A stretch of DNA of 64,000 nucleotides from Cinnamomum chago. Lineage: Eukaryota > Streptophyta > Magnoliopsida > Laurales > Lauraceae. Position numbers and translations under genes: made by a program. This document shows, in pieces, positions 56,681-64,000 of this stretch (its first letter is position 1; the number at the start of each line of letters is the position of its first letter). The stretch is from positions 111,758,501 through 111,822,500 of the forward strand of contig CP142453.1 in assembly GCA_038049695.1 (NCBI GenBank), read 5' to 3'. The notes beneath the pieces were generated by a model, which was not told the origin of the DNA, did not search any database, and saw only the letters and a program-made list of their open reading frames with translations.

Positions 56681-56979
56681 TAAGAGACCTGTAAGTGATA
56701 TGGTAACATAGCTTTAAAATTCAAGTTATTTCATTATTTTCAATATTTATGATTCATCTGAATTTGTTCATGCAAGTTCGTTTCTTCTTAGATGACCTTA
56801 TCTCTACTTTGTCTGGCAACAAAAGAACATTTGTGGAAATGAATTCTGATAAAAAATGCTACGTGTAGTACGTGCCAAGGTTGAATACTTTAATGAAGCA
56901 TTTGAAAATGATTTTGTGGAATTTGGATATAGCAAAGTGAGTCCAAGTGAACCTCTAGGTAAAGGCAAAATGAGTGAAC
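56681..56979. other. Downstream remainder of the PMD locus
   Basis: Begins TAAGAGACCT followed by GTAAGTGATA, apparently the original exon end and splice donor (56,691). Fragments such as ATGACCTTATCTCTACTTTG may be a further exon, but no firm frame was found. The LTR remnant resumes near 56,980. Confidence 0.45.
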
Positions 56980-57319
56980 CTCTAGTTAAAATAGGGATCA
57001 GGTTAAAAGGGAATATTCTTTGGGCTTAAGTCATTGGGTCAAAACTACGGGTTAGGTCATCTATCCATTAATCCAACTTACCGATCCAAGAATCCTATCT
57101 AACGTGTGACTCACTTAATCCTACCCACTTAAATAACTAAAATACATTAAATTAATATAATACTAATATTTTAATAATAAATATAATTAATGGTGGGTCC
57201 GGATCTTACATTTCCAGCATTAAGAATAGAATGCTACTTCTTGAAGAAGAAGAGTTGCCTCTTCCTTCTGCTCCACCTCGCATTCCCTGCTACTGCTCTA
57301 TTAAATTTTCAAAGAGAAA

Positions 57320-57720
57320 ACACTAAAGTTGCAGCCTGAATCTTTTTAATTTTTCTGCTGATTCATCTTCTCCAAGAGCACTAATTAATTGGCCTTTTGA
57401 CAAATCCATTTCTACCAACCTATCCTCAAATACATTTCTGTCTTCAACAGCAGCTGTTACTGATACTTCATCATCAATCTGTTGGTTTGGGACGTGGATC
57501 TTGAGACTTGAAATATTATAATTGCTTTTCTCTGTTGATGCATATTGGGAGGAAGATTTGGTACTGAGAGAGACAACATCATTTCCTGACTTTACAAATC
57601 TCAGCCAAATTACCATCCTCAATGCGACCACATTTTATTTTAGAATGTCCCAAATTTTCATGACATCCAGGATGCATCTGGGCACCATCCTCAAGATCGA
57701 TTTCCCCACTTGATGGATCT
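57320..57720 (-). pseudogene. Unidentified gene fragment
   Basis: A 102-codon minus-strand frame (57,631-57,323) contains NYNISSLKIHVPNQQIDDEV and EMDLSKGQLISALGEDES and ends LKRFRLQL. An upstream frame carries CHENLGHSKIKC, like a degenerate zinc knuckle (third ligand missing). The composition looks protein-like, but I do not recognise the family. It could be the tail of another retroelement gag or a captured gene piece, and lies directly outside the Ty3 target duplication. Confidence 0.35.
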
Positions 57721-58844
57721 TATGGTGGATGAGTCGGACTTCTTAGCTTCCAAGAAGGTTGAAATGCATGCACCACCCAACGGTCTCATCTCAGTTCGTT
57801 CGAGAATCCATCCTACATCTCCTTTTACTTGGTCACATGCATGTTTGTCCATTAAATAGTTAAGTTAAAGTAAAGTGAATCTAAACAAAATATGGGCCAC
57901 CATTGATATAGAGCATAGCAAGATCTACTCACTATATTTGTGGGTTCCCCTATTAACTCCTCAAAACATAAAAATTCAGAAGATGCAACAAAAAGTAGAA
58001 AGAGGAAGGAGGACGAACGGCTGGAATCCCACTTTTATTAATTATCTATTTTTGGAAAAAAATTTAAATTATTATTATTAATTGCTAATTACTATATATT
58101 TTTATAATTTTTTGGTAAGAATCCCTACAACCTATTGTTAGCTAATATAAAAAACGGATTGGCACACGGGCATTTGTAGTAACCCTATTCTAAAGTTTCT
58201 TAGGAGGTCATCAACTCATCTGGGAAAGGATATATTTTCTATTATTTTCTTGGTATTTTAATGAAACAAACTAGTCATAAACTCTAATTACACAAAATGA
58301 TTAAGAAAGATCCTAAAATATCCAATTATGGTGTTGTACAAAGCCAAAAGACCAATTTGCTCTAGAAGGATATCGTTAGGGTTCATTAAAAAGAAAAAAA
58401 AAAACCCTTATTAGAGTCTTCTTCCCCAAACAATATCGTTAAGTCTCATTGCTAAAAGCTTTTTCCCTCTTATTCTCCGAACGATAACTTTTACTCTATC
58501 TTCGTTTCTAACCCATAATAAAGAAACTCATCGTTTTTTCTCGCTTCTCCTCTTTTGCTCTCTGCGACTCACTCTTCCCCATTCTCGTTCCTCATTTCTT
58601 TTTCAAAATCTATAATCTCTGTGTATAGCAAATACATTATCACTCTCAAGGTCATATTCAAGTAACAATTGGAAAAATAACGTTTTCACCATCAATTGCA
58701 AAGAGAGATCTAGATTTAGAGTGCTCTTACAACAACAGAGAACTTATTACTGGAGTTGCAAGTACAACCCACAAAGCCTACGGAATAGATAATAATATGC
58801 ATGTTGGTGTTTGTGACGGAAGAGGCTCATTCGTTCTTCTGTCT
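57721..58844. other. Intergenic, nothing recognised
   Basis: AT-rich, with short frames without family character. No repeat copies of it were noticed elsewhere in the window. Confidence 0.4.
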
Positions 58845-58852
58845 CTCGTCCA

Positions 58853-59220
58853 TAGGGGTGCTTGTGGGCCAGGCCAGCTCGAGCCTGATCCGGACCTGGC
58901 CCGCTTTGGGCCAAGCTTAGATATGTAATTAGGGCCCGATTAATAATTGGGTCAGGCTTGGATTAAAAGATGGAAAGCCCATGGCCCAGTCCGGCTTGAT
59001 ATGGCTTGTGTAAGAAATGTATGTAATTTAATTTAATTTAATTAGTGCTCTTATGCCCACAAAAGCGATGAAAAGCCCAGTTTAGCCCGGCTCGATTGAT
59101 TGAATCAAGGGGTTCGGGCCTAACTTTTATGGCCCGTCGGGCTTGGGCCATTGTGTTCTAAAGCCAAGCCGGGCCGGGCCTGGGCTTGGATATGCCTTAG
59201 CCTGGCCCATAACACCCCTA
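58853..59220. mobile_element. hAT non-autonomous element with exact 8-bp duplication
   Basis: 368 bp starting TAGGGGTGCTTGTGGGCC and ending GGCCCATAACACCCCTA. It is flanked on both sides by CTCGTCCA (58,845-58,852 and 59,221-59,228), the 8-bp target duplication expected of hAT transposases. GC-rich ends with GGCCNGGCC words surround an AT-rich middle. No coding. Confidence 0.9.
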
Positions 59221-59228
59221 CTCGTCCA

Positions 59229-61529
59229 TTGCTAGGACTGACTATAGAGGCTCTCTCTCCCCCGCCGTATATTAAGCTTCGAATTGGGAAATGCGAAGAA
59301 AGGAATAAAAAAAAGGAAAAAAATTGCCAAGTTGTTTTGTTTTTGAACGAACTCTAACGATGTTGTTCTAGGGGAAGAAGGGAAAAATCGAAAAGAGGCT
59401 TTTTTTAACAAGCCCTAATGATATTGTTGTGGGGCAAATTAGTCTTTTGGCTACGTACGACGCCCTAATTCAATGTTGTATTGTCGTTCTTAATCATTTC
59501 GTATAATGAAGGTTTAGGACTAATTTTTTCATAAAAATCCCTTTTTTCTTTGAGCTAATACCAATTCTGATTTTTAAAAAGCTGATTTGTGTGTGTACTT
59601 GATGCTTAAATTTCTTCATTCCAATTTCAACAATAGTGGTTGCTTTTCACAAGGTGCAGAAAAGAGGGAGATGCACCTTCCTTCTGCTTTAGGCAATTAT
59701 CTAATTGATCAAGAACTTCAAATTATTTAAAATGAGTGCCGAAAAGGGTAATTACTAGTAGCTTGATCTATACCTCTCAGACAAAGCTGGATGCTTTTAT
59801 TAGCCACTATCCTGATAATGGTGCTAGGCAATGGACTGGAGGCTCAAATCTCTCCATTGAGCTATAACTTGTTCCACCACTACATTGGGCTTTTGCAAAA
59901 CTTTGGTGAATCCTCAATTCCTACTTCTCCATTGATGATTTTAAAATGTTGGACCAACATGTAACTCGAATTCAGGATGCCTAATGTGTTCTCGTTTACC
60001 CAGTTGCCCTAAGTATCTAATCTGAAATAAATAGGTATGGGCCTTGATTTGAGCCCCTTTGACAATTAAGTCAAGGTACAATCAGCTTCATATTTGATTT
60101 CTCAAATACCCAAATGGAAAAGGTTTCTATATTTATACTGGGCTTCAACAATCTTCTATCAAACAAATGATGAGCCAAAGTAATTGCTCCATCTATATGT
60201 TGCCGAGTTACCCGGCCGACCCATGACAATTTAGTACTGGCATTAATTTCAGGCTCAACCATAACTGGGCCTATATTTAGGTCCAGAGTTATGAGATCCA
60301 TTTGGAATAGATCTGGGTCTGGGTCTAACAAACTTAATCTTGCCCTAGTTAGACCCAATTGAAACCGAGCTCTTTAGATCCTGTATGCCTTTGTCAATAG
60401 GTAGAACAACACTTAGAACAAAAACTATAAACTTGAAACATTTTGTCCACAAACCCTCCTTGCATTTGATATACTTAGTAGACCCACCAACATGCAACAT
60501 GTCCCACTTCCACTGTTGTTGAGTATTCTCATCCTGTTATCGTATACCATTAACTAATTATTTGCAATGGCATTGGGGATGGGCCCATTACAATGCCAAA
60601 CCTTTGTGAGCTATGGCCCATTAATGCTGGACCTCTAAGACTCATTACCTCAGAACTGTTGAAATATGGCCCATTAATGCTGGACCTATAAGATGTAATT
60701 TTTTAAGGCTCTCTTTCTGTACGGCAATACAGCATACATTGGGGTCAACAATCCAATGGTCCAAGTATTCATATGTGGGAAGGACTATCGATGCTTGGTG
60801 CACAAACATTGACCCAGATCACAACAGCATAACATTAACTGTTTGGGAGCCTTTTCTTTTAAATTTGGCTGATGCTGCTACCAAGTGAAGGACAAGGATT
60901 ATCCCATCAGGAAGATTTTCAGCAGATCCACTGTCCACAGATTGGGTTCAACATGTCAAAGATATAGATCTTAAGCCATGGGTCCACTTGTACAACATGA
61001 AAACCTATCGAACTTACAACTTTTTGGGCTTTCCAACAAGAGAGACAAAAAAGAGAACTTCAATTTATTGAATTAAAGGGCAAATCACAGACATCACAAA
61101 ATAACAATTTATAAGAAATAAAAGGCAAATCACAAACCAAATTATGTTGATATATCAATATATATGTAAAAGACACCGTAAATATTGGATAGTCCCACAT
61201 GCCTGGGACCAGTCTACTGACTACCAAACAATAAGCCAAGACCATTAAATGACAATATCCCCCACACCCCTTTATTCAAAGGTGTGTGGATTAAAACTTA
61301 ACAAACTTTCTCACATTCACAACCATCAGAAAACAGCCTCTGGAGCTAGTTACCATGACCCAGCGGGTGTGATTGAGCCACCTCAGCACTCATGGGCCAC
61401 AGATCCACAGCTTCCCCTGCCTACTCTCCATCTTGTCTTCTACACTTGCAACCACTAAAATACGTATACAAGTGTCTACTCTACTCTCTCTATATATCAC
61501 TCTAATCCATGTGTCCACATGACATCCTC
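59229..61529. other. Intergenic between hAT element and expansin gene
   Basis: No supported gene. ATGGCCCATTAATGCTGGACCT occurs at 60,613 and 60,667, a 54-bp spaced duplication. The last part (about 61,250-61,529) is the probable expansin 3' UTR. Confidence 0.4.
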
Positions 61530-62737
61530 CTAAAATTGCCCACCTTCAAAGGTTTGTCCGAACTGCCAACCAGATGGTGCCGCGTTGTAGCTGGTGATGG
61601 TCCTGCCATCACTTGTGGTGACCTGGAAAGAGAGGCTCTGGCCATTGAGGTAGGAGTTGCTCTGCCAGTTCTGGCCCCAGTTCCTGGACATGGGTTGCCA
61701 CCCTGTCCTCGCCCCCTTGATGGACACCGAGTGCACGTCTCCTGCCCCACCCACGTTCGTGATCAGGACCAAATTGAAGTAAGAGTGGCCGTTGATTGTA
61801 AACCTTATGCCCCCTTTCTTTGCACAGGGTACCCTGCCAAAATAAACACCATTTAGCCTAGCCCCACACACCTCAAAAAAATCATCCGACACATTTGAAC
61901 AGTGCGGTGGAAAATCGATTCCATGAATAACCTTTTCCATTTTCCACATAAAACCAAGTAGGACCCATTGGAAATGGGTCTTCAAGAACTTATGAAACGG
62001 TCAGTTCATGTAGCAAATCACTTTTTAGTGGAAAAGCATTTTCACATTCTATACTTTTCTCGAAAAAGTAGTGTTCAAACTTGTGCTAAGGAAACATGAA
62101 ATAATGTGTTAAGAACGGGTCTGACCTTCTAAAGGCTACAGGGACGATCCCGGCTCGGTACTGGGCGATTTGTAGGAAGGCGGGCTCAGCCAGGTCGAAG
62201 TGCTGGAGGGGAGGGTTGCACCAGCCACCATTGTTGTTAGGTTGGGCTAAGTTAGGAGGGCAGAAGTTAGTGGCCGTAACGACAATGGAGCCTTGGACAC
62301 ACCATTTGGGGTCATCGTCGCACCTCATCTCATAGCAAGATCCGCAGCTCAAGCCATTATTAAACAGTGCAGTGCTGAGTGCCGCAGTGTTAGTCCCATA
62401 GCCCTGGCTGTACAGGTTGCCATACCCGCAAGCACCACCTGCAACAATATGAAACACACACGTAAAAATCCCGTAAGTAGACTACCAGAAAAAAAAAAAA
62501 AAACCAACCCAAGTCCAAGTACAAGTGCTTGTTTGTCAATCAAGATTCACATCAAACAAGAGGAGAAGAATGTCACCCACCCATTGTGCCGGATGCATCA
62601 CCCCCACCGTAGAATGTTGCGTGGCCACCCTGCCAGCCGTAGGAGTCTCCGTATGCAATGGTGGAAGAGGAGGAGATGGTGAGGAGGAGGGAGAAGAGGA
62701 GAGCAGGAGCAACAGACAAAGGGAGGAGAGAGGCCAT
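61530..62737 (-). CDS. Alpha-expansin (EXPA)
   Basis: Minus-strand exons 62,737-62,581, 62,438-62,126 and 61,833-61,530 join in frame (introns 142 and 292 bp, GT-AG) to give 257 residues, the usual length. Expansins are secreted and loosen the cell wall at acid pH without hydrolysing it. A signal peptide of about 25 residues ([19 protein letters not shown]) precedes [16 protein letters not shown]. Domain 1, the double-psi barrel, has [30 protein letters not shown], the alpha-type [11 protein letters not shown] with the HFD motif, and [19 protein letters not shown]. Domain 2, the wall-binding fold, has [15 protein letters not shown] and [14 protein letters not shown]. All expected landmarks are present, so the product should be functional. 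The member number within EXPA cannot be assigned. Confidence 0.95.
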
Positions 62738-62805
62738 TGTAGGAAGAGGATAGGAGAGGAGATATTGTGTGTGGTTTGAAGATCAAAGAAGGGAGGGGAG
62801 GGGGG

Positions 62806-62812
62806 ATATATA
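62806..62812 (-). promoter_or_regulatory. TATA box of the expansin gene
   Basis: TATATAT-type sequence on the minus strand, about 70 bp before the ATG at 62,737. That spacing would leave a leader of about 35-40 bases. It is the only TATA-like site in the near upstream. Confidence 0.65.
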
Positions 62813-63141
62813 GGGACTTTTGGTGAGAATTGAGTGGGGACTGTGGGGCCTCTTTGTCTTGTTCTGTTTTCTAAATTGTTTAGAGAGGGAGACATGTTAG
62901 CTAGCGGTTCTCACTTTTGGGCCGGCCGGGGCCTTGAAGGCGATTGGGGTAATTATACAAATCAAAGTGCACATGCCAGAGCTCCAGTTGGAGTAGCAAC
63001 TGCTATAAGGCCAATGGACCCACCTGCACATGCAGATTTCAAAGGTTTCTTTCCCTTTAGATGTGAGATGTTACATCACAAGAGTCGGGACTCGGGACAG
63101 GAAACGAGAAGAAGTTATTATTTGGGCAGTGAAGGAATTTA
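62813..63141. other. Expansin promoter region
   Basis: Presumed upstream regulatory DNA of the minus-strand expansin gene. Short frames here on either strand have no family character. No defined operator was recognised. Confidence 0.4.
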
Positions 63142-63284
63142 ACAAAAAGTCTACTTGGACAAACTTTTTGGCCAGAATTTTGGCCAACCCCCATGGTTTG
63201 CATTGAATATCATAGTGATATTCAATGCAAACCATGGGGTTGGCCAAAATTCTGGCCAAAAAATTTGTCCATGTAGCATTACTC
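63142..63284. mobile_element. Near-perfect hairpin MITE, copy 2, upstream of expansin
   Basis: 143 bp, same family as 37,625-37,770. ACAAAAAGT then CTACTTGGACAAACTTTTTG on the left, and CATTACTC after the complementary right arm. The arms differ by a few bases (TTGTCCATGTAG on the right) and close on a CATAG-type loop. The two copies differ mainly at CCCATATGG against CCCCATGG. It lies about 400 bp upstream of the expansin ATG. Confidence 0.9.
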
Positions 63285-63418
63285 AAAAACTCGGAATTTA
63301 AAAGCGTTCTCCTCTGAGTGCAACGGTATAATCTCTCAGTGTATCACCTTTTAGAAATCACTGCAGCAAGAGATCCCATATCCATTGAATCTTTAAGTCG
63401 CTAACCTGGTCATGTAAA

Positions 63419-63540
63419 TTTTTTTTTTTTTTTTCTTTTTATCCCACCCATGAGGGTTGGGATCCAAGAGAGAGTCCACACAAGTAAGAAGAGGCGACGT
63501 GGTTTGAACCCCAAGGCAGTCAGGTTCTTAGATGTTCATG
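63419..63540 (-). mobile_element. SINE-like retroposon
   Basis: On the minus strand, a box B-like GGGGTTCAAACCACG lies before CTCATGGGTGGGATAAAAAG and an A-rich tail (T run at 63,419-63,434 on +). Similar in plan to the other SINEs but not clearly the same family. Confidence 0.5.
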
Positions 63541-63547
63541 TCCTTAA

Positions 63548-63838
63548 GGGCCCGTTTGATACTTTACTAATACAATCAAAGTCAAGTAAAGCTTCCATTT
63601 TCTAGACAGGATATCACATCAAATGCACTTTATTCAAAACTCCTCCCATTTTTTTCATATAAAAAGTAAAAAAGAAACTACTTTTATCCACTAAAATACA
63701 AGAAACTCCACTTTTTCATGCAAAAAGTCAAAAAGATTCCATAACAAACAGTTAAAAATAAAATACCATCATATCCCACTTATATTTTATTCTTTCTTCA
63801 AAATCTACTTTACTTCACTTGACTCAATTAGTAAAGTG
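63548..63838. mobile_element. MITE, GGGCCCGTTTGG family, copy 5
   Basis: The left end, GGGCCCGTTTGATACTTTAC, is preceded by TAA (63,545-63,547). The interior matches the family (CCACTAAAATACAA, AAAATACCATCATATCCCAC). The right end is degenerate after ATTAGTAAAGTG. Confidence 0.7.
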
Positions 63839-64000
63839 ATTGTAATCCTATAAATCGTATTGGCAGAGGGCAGTGGCAGTATGTTACAATAGCCATGTTA
63901 AAAGCATGGGTGGAGCGGAGCCTACCTTTTGAAAATCCAAACCGCTTCTTTGCCTTAAGATCTATTGTGTACTCTATTATTGAATACTAAAAATCTATTT
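63839..64000. other. Window end, nothing recognised
   Basis: Short stretch with no feature. Confidence 0.4.

Larger units (their letters stand above)
44127..57210 (-). mobile_element. Ty3/Gypsy Tekay-type chromovirus, complete outline, decayed
   Basis: 13.1 kb on the minus strand, flanked by an exact 5-bp duplication TTTCC at 44,122-44,126 and 57,211-57,215. LTRs start TGTAAGATCCGG and end CGTGACA. Internal order: primer site, gag, protease, reverse transcriptase, RNase H, integrase, chromodomain, polypurine tract. The chromodomain type and long LTRs place it with Tekay/Del chromoviruses. Coding is broken by a stop at gag codon 11, several frameshifts and further stops, so it is not autonomous. 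The interiors of its LTRs are different from each other. Confidence 0.9.
52051..57210 (-). repeat. 5' LTR of the Ty3 element with foreign interior (5.16 kb)
   Basis: The inner end is 52,051 (TGTCACG on +) and the outer end is 57,210 (CTTACA). It matches the 3' LTR only at 52,051-52,302 and about 56,980-57,210. The 4.7 kb between replaces the ~2.46 kb present in the 3' LTR and holds a PMD-family gene on the + strand plus a MITE. Junctions are AATAATTA/GGGACATT and AACCTC/TAGTTAAAAT. No terminal repeats of an inserted element were found at these junctions. Confidence 0.8.

Noticed and set aside
52303..56979. Simple DNA-transposon insertion carrying the PMD gene
   Set aside because: No terminal inverted repeats or target duplication at 52,302 and 56,980, and the LTR interior is missing rather than split.
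61502..61856. Frames on both strands over the expansin third exon
   Set aside because: Shadows of the true expansin frame, which is fixed by conserved residues and splice phase.
62293..62895. Overlapping frames near the expansin start, including Ser/Pro-rich ones
   Set aside because: Explained by the signal-peptide exon, intron and CT-rich leader read in wrong frames.
1..64000. tRNA or rRNA genes
   Set aside because: Only SINE-type A and B box remnants were found; no sequence folds into a full tRNA with intact stems, and no rRNA was recognised.

Overview
This is a window of nuclear DNA from a flowering plant, probably a woody dicot or magnoliid (lineage not determined). The genes have plant-type GT-AG introns, the intergenic DNA is AT-rich, and plant-specific families are present: PPR-E proteins, a plant reticulon, an alpha-expansin and a plant mobile domain (PMD) protein. 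Plant transposons are everywhere: Tekay-type Ty3 with chromodomain, RTE and L1-like LINEs, SINEs, hAT and Harbinger-like MITEs. Nothing bacterial, organellar or viral was seen.

Layout. 0-4.7 kb is a repeat cluster (SINE, four related MITEs, a foldback hairpin). Two intronless PPR genes of the E subclass lie on + at 4.7-6.3 and 10.3-11.75 kb, with a probable copia LTR between them. 11.8-16.1 kb is repeats, including two diverged copies of an ~860-bp unit. A reticulon-like gene (+) runs from a non-coding first exon near 16.2 kb to its stop at 27,032; its fourth intron is 6.6 kb and packed with mobile DNA. Convergent with it, on -, is a seven-exon macro-domain (ADP-ribose-binding) gene from 37,570 down to 29,278, with a possible organelle-targeting extension. 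37.6-44.1 kb is intergenic, with a LINE remnant, MITEs and tandem repeats. 44,127-57,210 is one Ty3/Gypsy Tekay-type insertion on -, bounded by a matching 5-bp target duplication. 57.2-61.5 kb holds a gene fragment and a hAT element with an exact 8-bp target duplication. A three-exon alpha-expansin gene (-) lies at 61,530-62,737.

The most unusual structure is the Ty3 element. Its two LTRs match only over ~250 bp at the inner end and ~230 bp at the outer end. The 3' LTR (2.94 kb) has an ordinary interior. The 5' LTR (5.16 kb) instead carries ~4.7 kb holding a spliced PMD-family gene in the opposite orientation. That gene's last visible coding exon is interrupted by a Harbinger-like MITE with a TAA target duplication, 10 bases before what looks like the original splice donor. 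Secondly, two near-perfect ~145-bp hairpin MITEs of one family lie just upstream of the macro-domain and expansin genes.

The protein genes are unrelated housekeeping or growth genes (organelle RNA processing, ER shaping, ADP-ribose metabolism, wall loosening). There is no operon-like logic; what links them is the transposon landscape. Exon structures were derived by eye from splice sites, reading-frame continuity and family resemblance. No database search was run.
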